From contig NZ_SLZL01000004.1 of the NCBI RefSeq assembly GCF_004342605.1, positions 124,001 to 188,000 on the forward strand: a stretch of DNA of 64,000 bases, read 5' to 3'. The notes below the pieces were generated by a model that ran no database searches, was not told where the DNA came from, and saw nothing but the letters and a program-made list of their open reading frames with translations. This DNA comes from Caulobacter sp. BK020 (GTDB lineage Bacteria; Pseudomonadota; Alphaproteobacteria; Caulobacterales; Caulobacteraceae). The position numbers and the translations under genes are program-made. Positions 33,729-41,295 of this stretch are shown in pieces. Within the stretch, counting starts at the first letter, position 1, and the number at the start of each line of letters is the position of its first letter.

Positions 33729-35189
33729 CTATCTGAAGGAAAGGCCGCTCACATAGGGGCCGACCTCGAGGATCTCGGGCGCTGGTCCGGTCAGCTTGCG
33801 GCCGGCGATCGTGACGTTGTCGAAGGTCACGTTGCGCACCGGCCGGTCCGGAGCATAGCCGGCGATGATCGAGGGCCCAGCCCAGCCCGAGCCCGTATAG
33901 CTGACGTTCCTGAAGTGGACGCCGTCGATCAGCAGGCCCGGACTGGTGCTGTACTTGGCGTTATAGACCACCCGCAGATTGATCAGCTTGCCCTCCTCGA
34001 CGTGGTCCACGCGGATGTTGCTGAACGTGACGTCGCGGACAGTGTTGGTGTCGCCGGCGCTGATGGCCATCGCGCCCTCGTATTCCGGGTCGTCCTCGTC
34101 GAGGTTCAGCACGTCGATGTCGTCGAAGACGATGTCTTCCAGGGTGTTGGGCTTGGCGCTGTCGCCGTGCAGGCCGACGAACATGGCGTGGGCGACGTCG
34201 GGCCAGAAGATCGAACGGCTGACCCGCACGCGGCGCGTGTCGCCCACGCCGTTCTTGCGGGTGGCGTAGATGGCGACGCTGTCGTCCGAGGTGCGGATGA
34301 AGGCCCGGTCGATATCGACGTCCTGGCAGGCGAAGACGTTGATCCCGTCCGACCACGGACCCTTGCCGAACGCCTTGATGTCGCGGAACCGCACCTGGCT
34401 GGACCCGCTGCACGCCAGCGAGCCGTGCGTCGGATTGAGAAAGGTCGGCCCCTCGATCAGCACGGCCTTCGAGTCCTGGACCACCAGCTGGTCGGACTCC
34501 AGGAACATCCCGTGGCCGATGATCTTGAGGTTCTCGACCTTGTTCGGCTGGAACACGCCCTGCATCAGCGCGCCGCCCGCCAGGTAGATCGTCTGGTTGG
34601 AGGCCGCCGGGAACGACGTCGCGCCATCCGGCGGGACGTGCAGGCCGGGTCCGTAGACGACGACGCCGGGACCGGGCGCCGGTGGGGCGATCGGCTCGCC
34701 CGCCAGGATGTGCAGGTTGCCCAGGCGGTCGCCGTCGAACTCCACCGAAAGGTTCTGCGGCCGATCGAGGGTGAAATAGACGACGCCGCCCTTCACCGTG
34801 GTCTTGACCGCGTTGCGCCGGGGCCGAACCTCGACCCTCCGGAAGTCGCCGTTGTTCTTCTGGACCGCGACCTCGACGGTCCCGCGGAAATCGAACTGGA
34901 CCAGCGAGGCGTCGTGCGGACGGTCCTGGTCGACCTTGATGTTGTACTCGTAGAGATCGCGCCAGGGCCCGCCCGGGCGCCGGACCCGCACCGTGAAGTC
35001 GTCGCTGTGCAGGCTGTAGACCAGCTTGGCGGGCGGGGTGGCGTAGATCTGCAGGTCGGGATCGGCCTGCGTCGTACCGGCCGGGTCGGTATCGCTCTGG
35101 GCGACGGCGGCGCCCGAAAGTCCCAGCGCCATGAGCAGGGACGCGGCCAGCATCCTGGCCGCCGATTGGGAACCCTTCTGTCTGCGCAT
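33729..35189 (-). CDS. Glycoside hydrolase family 28 (polygalacturonase-like), exported
   Basis: This 486-residue enzyme has a signal peptide (about 12-31, G-A-A-V-A-Q), an N-terminal beta-sandwich (about 45-165) and a right-handed parallel beta-helix. The GH28 acids are recognisable: Asp281 in W-S-D-G-I-N, the pair Asp302-Asp303 in T-S-D-D-S-V, and His341 in G-L-H-G-D. Polygalacturonases and rhamnogalacturonases hydrolyse the pectin backbone. The usual N-T-D-G is changed to W-S-D-G, so substrate preference may differ. The ATG at 35189 follows GGGAG. Its promoter holds a perfect locus operator at 35227-35240. Confidence 0.82.
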   Translation of the reverse strand: MRRQKGSQSAARMLAASLLMALGLSGAAVAQSDTDPAGTTQADPDLQIYATPPAKLVYSLHSDDFTVRVRRPGGPWRDLYEYNIKVDQDRPHDASLVQFDFRGTVEVAVQKNNGDFRRVEVRPRRNAVKTTVKGGVVYFTLDRPQNLSVEFDGDRLGNLHILAGEPIAPPAPGPGVVVYGPGLHVPPDGATSFPAASNQTIYLAGGALMQGVFQPNKVENLKIIGHGMFLESDQLVVQDSKAVLIEGPTFLNPTHGSLACSGSSQVRFRDIKAFGKGPWSDGINVFACQDVDIDRAFIRTSDDSVAIYATRKNGVGDTRRVRVSRSIFWPDVAHAMFVGLHGDSAKPNTLEDIVFDDIDVLNLDEDDPEYEGAMAISAGDTNTVRDVTFSNIRVDHVEEGKLINLRVVYNAKYSTSPGLLIDGVHFRNVSYTGSGWAGPSIIAGYAPDRPVRNVTFDNVTIAGRKLTGPAPEILEVGPYVSGLSFR

Positions 35190-35226
35190 GGCGTCACTCC
35201 CCGAGGGCGGCTGGAGCGCCGCCACT

Positions 35227-35240
35227 TGATATCGATATCA
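35227..35240. promoter_or_regulatory. Perfect LacI-type operator before the GH28 gene
   Basis: TGATATCGATATCA is identical to the box at 32496. It lies 38 bp upstream of the GH28 ATG. On the minus strand TTGGAC precedes the second GATATC of the palindrome by 17 bp, so the operator again sits on the presumed -10. Confidence 0.7.
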
Positions 35241-35365
35241 CGAGGTCATAGTCCAAGTCGGCGGGGCGTGTCACTAGCCTGCTCCAAGCCTAGCGTCGAC
35301 TTGGGGATAGGACCCGCCGGGACCTGGGCTCGCATGGCGCTGTCGTCGCCCTTCGACATCGCTGG

Positions 35366-35401
35366 AAAAACACGGGGCGCCGGCCAAGCCAAGCGCCCCG
35401 T
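35366..35401 (-). terminator. Orphan minus-strand terminator-like hairpin in the GH28/permease intergenic region
   Basis: A perfect 9-bp stem (35372-35380 with 35393-35401, 12-nt loop) is followed on the minus strand by GTTTTT. No protein gene on that strand ends before it. It lies between operator boxes at 35467 and 35227, so it may end a short non-coding transcript or act as a leader attenuator ahead of GH28. Apart from this and three operator boxes the 441-bp gap 35190-35630 shows no gene. Confidence 0.5.
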
Positions 35402-35466
35402 TCCCGGAGTCAGGAAAATCCACCCGAGAAAATTCGCAGGACAGGGGCCTAGGGGCCCGCCGCAAC

Positions 35467-35480
35467 TGTTATCGATATCA
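35467..35480. promoter_or_regulatory. LacI-type operator (middle box of the divergent region)
   Basis: TGTTATCGATATCA is identical to the box at 28499-28512. It lies 65 bp from the next box at 35532 and 151 bp before the permease ATG. On the minus strand TTGCCG lies about 15 bp before its GATAAC half, so it could also control a leftward transcript. Confidence 0.65.
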
Positions 35481-35531
35481 TCACTGGACGGCAAGCCCTT
35501 TTTGTTCGGCGTCGTCTCGAAGGATTTTGAT

Positions 35532-35545
35532 TGGTATCGATATCT
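35532..35545. promoter_or_regulatory. LacI-type operator proximal to the LacY-like permease gene
   Basis: TGGTATCGATATCT keeps the central TATCGATATC of the locus operator. It lies 86 bp upstream of the permease ATG and 65 bp from the middle box, probably overlapping the plus-strand promoter, although no good -35 was recognised. Confidence 0.6.
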
Positions 35546-35630
35546 CTTTTCGATTATCACAGGACGACCCGAGCGGCTCCAGAGCCGCGCCGCCGCCTGG
35601 CGTCAAACGGGGGAGGAGTCGCTGAAGGCT

Positions 35631-36887
35631 ATGAAAAAGAAGAACTACGCGCTGCTCAGCGCCTTTCTGTTCCTCTACTTCTTCGCCCAGGCGATGAGCA
35701 TCTCGCTGCTGGCCCTGTGGCTCAAGCGCACCCTCGGCCTGACCGGCGCCCAGACCGGCGTGGTGTTCTCGGCCAACTTCGTCTTCGCCATGGCCTCGCA
35801 GCCGATCTACGGCTTCCTGTCCGACAAGGTCGGCTTTCGGAAGACCATCCTGTGGGTGATCGCCGCCCTGGTGATGCTGTCGGGCGCCTTCTTCGCCTTC
35901 GTCTACGGCCCGCTGCTGAAGACCAACATCCTGCTGGGCGCGGCGCTGGGCGGGCTCTATCTGGGCGTCACCTTCATCGCCGGAAGCTACGCCCTGGAAT
36001 CCTATGTCGACCGCGTCGGCCGCAAGGACGGGTTCGAGTACAGCCGCGCCCGGCTGTGGGGCTCGCTGGGCTTCGCCTTCGCGGCGTTCTTCTCGGGCCG
36101 GCTCTACAACATCGACCCGCTGATCAACTTCTCCCTGGCCTCACTGGCCGGCCTTCTGCTGCTGCCGATCCTGGCCATGACCCGGGTCGAGGGCGCCGCC
36201 GACGAGCAGGCCCGCTCGGAAAGCCTCAAGCCGCTGGACGCCCTGGCCATCCTGAAACTGCCCAAGTTCTGGGGCTTCATGGTGTTGATCCTGGGGGTGA
36301 CGAACCTCTACCTGGTCTTCGACCAGCAGTTTCCCGCCTACTACGCCTCGCAGTTCGCCGATCCCAAGCACGGCGCGGCGATGTTCGGCTACCTCAACTC
36401 GGCCCAGATCTTCGTCGAGGCGGGGATGCTGTTCGTGGCCCCGTTCATCGTCAACCGCACGGGCGCGAAGAACGGCCTGTTGCTGGCGGCCGCGATCATG
36501 ATCTTCCGCATCGCTGGCTCGGGCCTCGTCGAGGGGCCGGTGGCGATCTCGGCGATGAAGATGCTCCATTCGCTGGAGCTGCCGATCCTGGCGGTGTCGA
36601 TCTTCCGCTACATCGCCGCTCATTTCGAGGCCCGGCTGGCCTCGACCCTCTACCTGGTCGGGGTCAGCTTCGGTCACTCTCTGGGCCTGGCCGTCCTGTC
36701 GCCGCTCGTGGGCAAGTCCTACGACCTGATCGGCTTTCCCCACACCTACCTGCTGATCGCCCTCGGCGCGGCGCTGTTCTGGACCGCCTCGCTGTTCACC
36801 CTGTCGCCGACGGCCACCTCGGCGAACAGGGCCGACCCAGCGCTCAAGACCGCCCTCCCCGACGCCGATCTAGCCAAGGTCGACTGA
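35631..36887 (+). CDS. LacY-type oligosaccharide:proton symporter (MFS)
   Basis: This 418-residue, 12-helix permease aligns well with E. coli LacY over its whole length. Conserved are Glu123 and Arg141 (LacY E126/R144, sugar binding), Asp231 and Lys310 (D240/K319), and Arg293, His313 and Glu316 (R302/H322/E325, proton coupling), all with identical spacing. Changed are W151 to Phe148, E269 to Ile260 (a Glu appears three residues later), and the D237/K358 pair to Leu228/His349. It therefore keeps proton coupling but probably takes a different sugar, perhaps a pectic oligosaccharide. It is followed after 4 bp by the GH88 gene. Confidence 0.88.
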   Translation: MKKKNYALLSAFLFLYFFAQAMSISLLALWLKRTLGLTGAQTGVVFSANFVFAMASQPIYGFLSDKVGFRKTILWVIAALVMLSGAFFAFVYGPLLKTNILLGAALGGLYLGVTFIAGSYALESYVDRVGRKDGFEYSRARLWGSLGFAFAAFFSGRLYNIDPLINFSLASLAGLLLLPILAMTRVEGAADEQARSESLKPLDALAILKLPKFWGFMVLILGVTNLYLVFDQQFPAYYASQFADPKHGAAMFGYLNSAQIFVEAGMLFVAPFIVNRTGAKNGLLLAAAIMIFRIAGSGLVEGPVAISAMKMLHSLELPILAVSIFRYIAAHFEARLASTLYLVGVSFGHSLGLAVLSPLVGKSYDLIGFPHTYLLIALGAALFWTASLFTLSPTATSANRADPALKTALPDADLAKVD

Positions 36888-36891
36888 ATCC

Positions 36892-38103
36892 ATGTCCCCG
36901 ACCTCTCCCTTGCCGACCACCGAAACACCCGCCCGCGAGCCGCTGAGGCTGCGGGAGACCTTGGAACGCCACGCGCCCGACCGCGCCGCCCTGGACGCCA
37001 TCCTGGCCGCGGTGCTGGAGCGCATCGACGCCAACCTGGCGGTGTTCACCGACGCCTTCCCGGCGCCGTCCAGCACCGGCGGGGTCTATCCCGCCATCGA
37101 CAATGTGGAATGGACCAACGGCTTCTGGACCGGCATGCTGTGGCTGGCCTACGAGGTCAGCGGCGAGGCGCGCTACCGCCAGGCCGCCGAACGGCAGGTG
37201 CAAAGCTTCAAGGACCGCGTCGATCGCCGGATCAACGTCGATCACCACGACCTGGGCTTCCTCTATTCGCTGTCGTGCGTGGCGGCCTACAAGCTGACCG
37301 GCGACACCATGGCGCGCGACGCCGCGCTGGCGGCCGCGCGCCTGCTTCTGGCCCGCTACCTGCCCCAGGCGGGCATCATCCAGGCCTGGGGCGACCTCGA
37401 CGATCCCGCCCAGGCCGGCCGGATGATCATCGACTGCAACCTAAACCTGCCGCTGCTCTACTGGGCCAGCCAGGTGACCGGCGACCGGGCCTTCGCCGAC
37501 GCTGCCGACCGCCATATCGAGCAGGCCGCCCGCCATATCGTGCGGCCCGACAGCTCGACCTTCCACACCTTCTTCATGGATCCCGTCACCGGCGCGCCAC
37601 GGATGGGCAAGACCCACCAGGGTCACAGCGACAGTTCCTGCTGGGCGCGCGGCCAGGCCTGGGGCATCAGCGGCTTTCCGCTGGTCCATCGCTACAAGGC
37701 CGATCCGGCGCTGCTGGCCCTCAGCGCCCGCCTGGCCAACTATTATCTCAACCGCCTGCCGGCGGACCTGATCTGCTGCTGGGACCTGGTGTTCACCGCC
37801 GCGCCGCACGAGCGCGACAGCTCGGCGGCGGCGATCGCCGCCTGCGGCCTGCTGGAGCTGACCCGAGGACTGCCCCTGACCGATCCCGACCGCGCCGCCT
37901 ACGAGGGCGCGGCCGTGGCGACCGTCCAGACCCTGGGAACGCGCTACCTGCTGCCGCACGGACCGCCTGGTACGGGCGTCCTGGCCCACGCGGTCTATCA
38001 CATGCCCAACGGCGTGGGCGTCGACGAGGCCTGCATCTGGGGCGACTACTTCTTCCTTGAGGCCCTGGTCCGGCTGACGCGCGCCTGGGAGCCCTACTGG
38101 TGA
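36892..38103 (+). CDS. Glycoside hydrolase family 88 (unsaturated glucuronyl/galacturonyl hydrolase)
   Basis: This 403-residue protein has no signal peptide, so it is cytosolic. The (alpha/alpha)6 barrel shows W-T-N-G-F-W-T-G-M-L-W-L, the catalytic Asp120 in H-H-D-L-G-F, the second Asp181 in I-I-D-C-N-L-N-L, T-H-Q-G-H-S-D-S-S-C-W-A-R-G-Q-A-W and D-S-S-A-A-A-I-A. The family removes 4,5-unsaturated uronic acids produced by lyases. It sits between the permease (4-bp gap) and the ROK kinase (GTGA overlap) and would process imported unsaturated disaccharides. No polysaccharide lyase gene is in this window. Confidence 0.92.
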   Translation: MSPTSPLPTTETPAREPLRLRETLERHAPDRAALDAILAAVLERIDANLAVFTDAFPAPSSTGGVYPAIDNVEWTNGFWTGMLWLAYEVSGEARYRQAAERQVQSFKDRVDRRINVDHHDLGFLYSLSCVAAYKLTGDTMARDAALAAARLLLARYLPQAGIIQAWGDLDDPAQAGRMIIDCNLNLPLLYWASQVTGDRAFADAADRHIEQAARHIVRPDSSTFHTFFMDPVTGAPRMGKTHQGHSDSSCWARGQAWGISGFPLVHRYKADPALLALSARLANYYLNRLPADLICCWDLVFTAAPHERDSSAAAIAACGLLELTRGLPLTDPDRAAYEGAAVATVQTLGTRYLLPHGPPGTGVLAHAVYHMPNGVGVDEACIWGDYFFLEALVRLTRAWEPYW

Positions 38104-39032
38104 TCCAGGTCGGTGTCGATTTCGGTGGGACCAAGGTCGAGGCCGCCGCCCTGGACGCCCATGGCGCCTATCTGGCGCGGGTGCGAGCCCCCAATCCCGG
38201 CGCCTATGAGGCGGCCATCGAGACCGTGCGCGACCTGATCGCCCAGGTCGAGCAGCAGGCCGGCGGCCGCGGCACGATCGGCGTCGGCGCGCCCGGCTCA
38301 ATCTCGCCGACCACCGGCGTGATGCGCAATTCCAACTCGGTCTATCTGAACGGCCGCACCTTCCGCGAGGACCTGACCGCCGCCCTGGGCCGTGAGGTGC
38401 GCCTGGCCAACGACGCCAACTGCCTGGCCCTGTCCGAGGCGGTCGACGGGGCCGCCGCCGGGGCGCGCGTCGCCTTCGCCATCATCCTGGGCACCGGGTG
38501 CGGCGGCGGCCTCGCCGTGGACGGACGCCTGGTCGAGGGCCCCAACGGCGTCGCCGGCGAGTGGGGCCACATCCCCCTGCCCTGGCCGACGGCGCAGGAG
38601 CTTCCGGGCCCGCGGTGCTGGTGCGGCCAGCACGGCTGCCTGGAGATGTGGGTGTCGGGCACCGGCCTGCAGCACGACTTCGCCGCCGCCACCGGCCTCC
38701 GGGCCACGGGCGAGGCGATCATCGGCCGCTTCCGCGAGGGCGAGCCCGCCGCCGTCGCCGCGTTCGACCGCTATGTCGACCGGCTGGGCCGGGCCATCGC
38801 CGTGCTGGTCAACATCGCCGATCCCGACGTGCTGGTGCTCGGCGGCGGCCTGTCCAATGTCGGCGAGATCTACGAGCGCCTGCCGGCCCTGATCGCGTCC
38901 CGGGTGTTCTCCGACCGCTGGTCGGCCCGCATCGCGCCGGCCCGCTGGGGCGACGCCTCGGGCGTGCGCGGCGCCGCGCGGCTGTGGAACGACCATCCCA
39001 ACATCCAGGCGGCCATTCTGGCGCCAGCTTAG
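38100..39032 (+). CDS. ROK-family sugar kinase (fructokinase/Mak type)
   Basis: This 310-residue kinase has the N-terminal phosphate loop V-D-F-G-G-T-K-V, the catalytic-region L-A-N-D-A-N-C, G-T-G-C-G-G-G, E-W-G-H-I-P-L-P and the zinc site C-W-C-G-Q-H-G-C-L-E typical of ROK fructokinases. The GTG start overlaps the GH88 stop. The sugar phosphorylated could be a hexose freed by the locus hydrolases; specificity cannot be read from the sequence. It ends 1 bp from the convergent LacI gene. Confidence 0.9.
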   Translation: MIQVGVDFGGTKVEAAALDAHGAYLARVRAPNPGAYEAAIETVRDLIAQVEQQAGGRGTIGVGAPGSISPTTGVMRNSNSVYLNGRTFREDLTAALGREVRLANDANCLALSEAVDGAAAGARVAFAIILGTGCGGGLAVDGRLVEGPNGVAGEWGHIPLPWPTAQELPGPRCWCGQHGCLEMWVSGTGLQHDFAAATGLRATGEAIIGRFREGEPAAVAAFDRYVDRLGRAIAVLVNIADPDVLVLGGGLSNVGEIYERLPALIASRVFSDRWSARIAPARWGDASGVRGAARLWNDHPNIQAAILAPA

Positions 39033-39033
39033 G

Positions 39034-40140
39034 TTACGCCTTCACGGCATGGCGGCGCGGCGGGGCCTTGGTCGGCGCCGGGCCCGACGAGCCGCGCTTG
39101 ACCAGGGTGAACTTCATCAGCTGATGGGTCGGGCCGGGCGTGTTTCCGGCCCGTTCGGCCTTGATCTCATCGACGATCAGCGACACCGCCGCCCGGCCCA
39201 TGGCGCTGATCGGCTGGTGAATGGTGGTCAGTTCGGGCCAGACGGTGCTGGCGATCGGCGTGTCGTCGAAGCCGACGACGGTCAGGGCCTCGGGCACGGC
39301 GATCTGCAGCCCGTGGGCCACGGCCAGGGCGGCGGCGGCCATGTCGTCGTTGCTGGCGAACAACGCCGTGGGCCGCTCGTCCGGGCTGAGCAGCAACTCG
39401 GCCGCGGCCAGACCCGAGCGATAGGTGAACTGGCCCTGCACCACCCAGTCGGGATCGACCGGCAGGCCGGCGGCGGTCATGGCGTCGACGAAGCCTTCGT
39501 AGCGCAGTTGGGTGGGCGTGTGCTGCGGATCGCCCTTGACGAAGCCGATCCGCGAATGGCCCAGCTCGATCAGGTGACGGGTCATGGCCGCCGCGCCCTG
39601 GTAGTCGTCGATGCGCACCGACGAGACGTCGTGCATCGGCCGGGCCGTGGCCAGGGCCAGGACCTTCACGCCGGCTGCGTGAAGCATGTTGATGGTCGGG
39701 CGGGAGTCGCAGAGCGGCGGGGGCAGGATCACCCCGTCCACCCCCTGGTCCAGCAGGCGGCGTACGGCGGCCTTCTGGCTGGCCAGGCCGGTCGAGCGCT
39801 CCAGCACCAGTTGGGTGCCCAGCCTGGAGCTCTGCTCGATGCCGCCCAGCATGACCTCGCTGAGGTAGGAGGCGCTGGGGTTGCTGTAGAGCACGCCGAC
39901 GCGCGGCCCCGTGCTGCCCGCCCGGGTGTTGCGCGCCGCCAGGTTGGGCGAGTAGTTCAGCGCCTTGATCGCCGCCTGCACCCGCTCGCGCATGGCGTCG
40001 CTGACATAGCTGTTTCCGTTGACGACGCGCGACACGGTCATCGAGGCCACGCCGGCGTAGCGCGCCACGTCGTGGATGGTCACCGCTCGCCCGGACTCCG
40101 CCGCCGGGGGCGTTTCGACTTTGGTCTTGCCCTTGGCCAA
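39034..40140 (-). CDS. LacI-family repressor (paralogue B, autoregulated)
   Basis: This 368-residue repressor has the headpiece V-T-I-H-D-V-A-R-Y-A-G-V-A-S-M-T-V-S-R-V-V-N and a sugar-binding-protein core (V-G-V-L-Y-S-N-P, V-V-G-F-D-D-T-P-I-A-S, L-T-T-I-H-Q-P). It is paralogous to the repressor at 32566. A TTG at 40140 with GGAG seven bases upstream is the best start; the open frame to 40200 lacks such a site. The palindrome GTTATCGATAAC (40254-40265) lies in its own promoter, which marks it as the prime candidate for the locus repressor. Confidence 0.88.
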   Translation of the reverse strand: MAKGKTKVETPPAAESGRAVTIHDVARYAGVASMTVSRVVNGNSYVSDAMRERVQAAIKALNYSPNLAARNTRAGSTGPRVGVLYSNPSASYLSEVMLGGIEQSSRLGTQLVLERSTGLASQKAAVRRLLDQGVDGVILPPPLCDSRPTINMLHAAGVKVLALATARPMHDVSSVRIDDYQGAAAMTRHLIELGHSRIGFVKGDPQHTPTQLRYEGFVDAMTAAGLPVDPDWVVQGQFTYRSGLAAAELLLSPDERPTALFASNDDMAAAALAVAHGLQIAVPEALTVVGFDDTPIASTVWPELTTIHQPISAMGRAAVSLIVDEIKAERAGNTPGPTHQLMKFTLVKRGSSGPAPTKAPPRRHAVKA

Positions 40141-40253
40141 GTGCGGGCTCCTTGAGCGTTGTGGACGAGAGGGTCGCGGCCATGATCCGCGCCCCGCCAA
40201 GGGCGAGCGGCCGGCCGCGCCAAGCTGCCGACCGATTCCAGCGCCTCTCGTTC

Positions 40254-40265
40254 GTTATCGATAAC
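40254..40265. promoter_or_regulatory. Operator in the promoter of LacI paralogue B
   Basis: GTTATCGATAAC is a perfect 12-bp palindrome sharing TATCGATA with all other locus boxes. It lies 114 bp upstream of the TTG start. This placement suggests negative autoregulation. Confidence 0.65.
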
Positions 40266-40302
40266 TTCTCAGTCCCAGAAGGGCTTGGCAAGTTTTCGTC
40301 GG

Positions 40303-40345
40303 GCGCCGCGGCGGCGTGAATCGGGCCCTCGCGCCGCCACGGCGC
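40303..40345 (-). terminator. GC-rich hairpin after the toxin gene
   Basis: Arms 40303-40316 and 40332-40345 pair over 14 bp with one mismatch around a 15-nt loop. They lie directly after the toxin stop codon (40350). A T-run is lacking, although a short TTTT-complement (AAAA on the minus strand) follows, so a terminator role is only likely. Confidence 0.4.
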
Positions 40346-40349
40346 GATC

Positions 40350-40847
40350 TCATCCCCGCACGAAGATGTTCCGCAGCCACTGCGACCCGGCCTTGGCGGC
40401 CTGGCCCCAGTCTTCGTTGTCGTCCAGCGCCTCGGGCTTGTAGCCCCACGGATTGAACAGCTTCAGCCGGTTGACCTTGAAGGCCGCGACGTCACGGGTG
40501 ACCAGGGTCAGGCCGTGCTCCAGGGCGGTGGCCGCCAGCAGGGCGTCGCGGGCGTCGGTCAGCGGCAGGCGGCCTCGCCCCCGGACCACGGCGGCGTCGA
40601 CCGGCAGGATGCGGCCCTCGAAGGCGACGACGACCTGGTCGTTCAGCCAGGCGCGCAGGGCCAGGCCTGCCGCCTTGTCCTTGCGCTCGACCCGCGCCGC
40701 GCCGGTCTCCAGCTCCAGCAGGGTGATCGCCGAGATGAACAGGCTGGACCGGGCCTGGGCGGCCGCCCAGCCGGCCAGGCCTGGGTCGGTCCCGCCGCCC
40801 TTGGCCTTGCGCAGTTCAAGGACGATGTCGGTGTCCAGCAGGTACAT
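40350..40847 (-). CDS. VapC-type PIN-domain toxin (RNase)
   Basis: This 165-residue PIN protein has the acidic active-site residues Asp5 and Asp7 (M-Y-L-L-D-T-D-I), Glu45 (L-L-E-L-E-T-G), Asp101 (D-A-L-L-A-A-T-A) and Asp119 (V-T-R-D), which bind Mg ions for RNA cleavage. Its start overlaps the antitoxin stop (ATGA). It has a C-terminal extension of about 30 residues beyond the usual PIN fold (N-P-W-G-Y-K-P-E-A-L-D-D). Target RNA is unknown. Confidence 0.9.
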   Translation of the reverse strand: MYLLDTDIVLELRKAKGGGTDPGLAGWAAAQARSSLFISAITLLELETGAARVERKDKAAGLALRAWLNDQVVVAFEGRILPVDAAVVRGRGRLPLTDARDALLAATALEHGLTLVTRDVAAFKVNRLKLFNPWGYKPEALDDNEDWGQAAKAGSQWLRNIFVRG

Positions 40848-41089
40848 CAGCCACGCCGATCCCAGGCTTCGTCCGACCGCGTCTCGGCCACGTCCAGGGC
40901 GACCGGCGCGGCCATGGCCAGCAGGTCGACGATCGTCTCGCTCTGGCCCGACAGCTTGCGATAGGCCTCAATGCTCATCAGCACATGGGTGGTCCGGCCC
41001 CGGTCGGTGACGAACACCGGCTCGATCCGCGCGGCGCGCTTGGCCTGGCTGACATCCTGGTTGAAGTCACGACTGGAGATGACCTTCAT
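40847..41089 (-). CDS. Phd/YefM-type antitoxin
   Basis: This 80-residue protein has an N-terminal Phd/YefM DNA-binding fold (M-K-V-I-S-S-R-D-F-N-Q-D-V-S-Q-A-K, R-G-R-T-T-H-V-L-M-S-I-E-A-Y) and a C-terminal toxin-neutralising tail. It precedes and overlaps the VapC-type toxin gene. The ATG lies directly in an inverted repeat (41090-41130) and lacks a clear ribosome binding site, so translation may be leaderless or weak. The complex probably represses its own promoter. Confidence 0.9.
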   Translation of the reverse strand: MKVISSRDFNQDVSQAKRAARIEPVFVTDRGRTTHVLMSIEAYRKLSGQSETIVDLLAMAAPVALDVAETRSDEAWDRRG

Positions 41090-41130
41090 GTGCCTACATA
41101 CCTACATTGACAAGGCTGTCTTGTAGGCAC
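41090..41130. promoter_or_regulatory. Operator of the toxin-antitoxin pair
   Basis: GTGCCTACA (41090-41098) and TGTAGGCAC (41122-41130) form perfect 9-bp arms 23 bp apart, with an extra direct CCTACAT repeat at 41093 and 41101. It sits at the antitoxin start and is the expected autoregulatory site of the antitoxin or the complex. Confidence 0.6.
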
Positions 41131-41295
41131 GTTACTACGTTGTGGCGTTCGGGCAACAGGAAATTCGCCAGCAAAAACAATCTTCTGTACAGCGGCGTCA
41201 AAAACACGATTTCGGCTTGCGGCGAAAATCCAATTCTGCGCGGCTTGGGTCCAACGGCGAACCAACGCCGAGAGGATTCACAAGGGGGGACACAC

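Noticed and set aside
34306..34322. GTCGATATCGACG inside GH28, resembling the locus operator
   Set aside because: It lies in coding sequence, lacks TATCGATA, and encodes ordinary residues of the beta-helix.
35246..35560. 104-codon minus-strand frame in the GH28/permease intergenic region
   Set aside because: It spans two operator boxes and a terminator-like hairpin and has no ribosome binding site or domain.
33915..35630. Plus-strand frame joined in phase to the LacY-like permease, giving a 990-residue protein
   Set aside because: The upstream part is the shadow of GH28 and the operator region; the permease has its own ribosome binding site and a LacY-like start at 35631.
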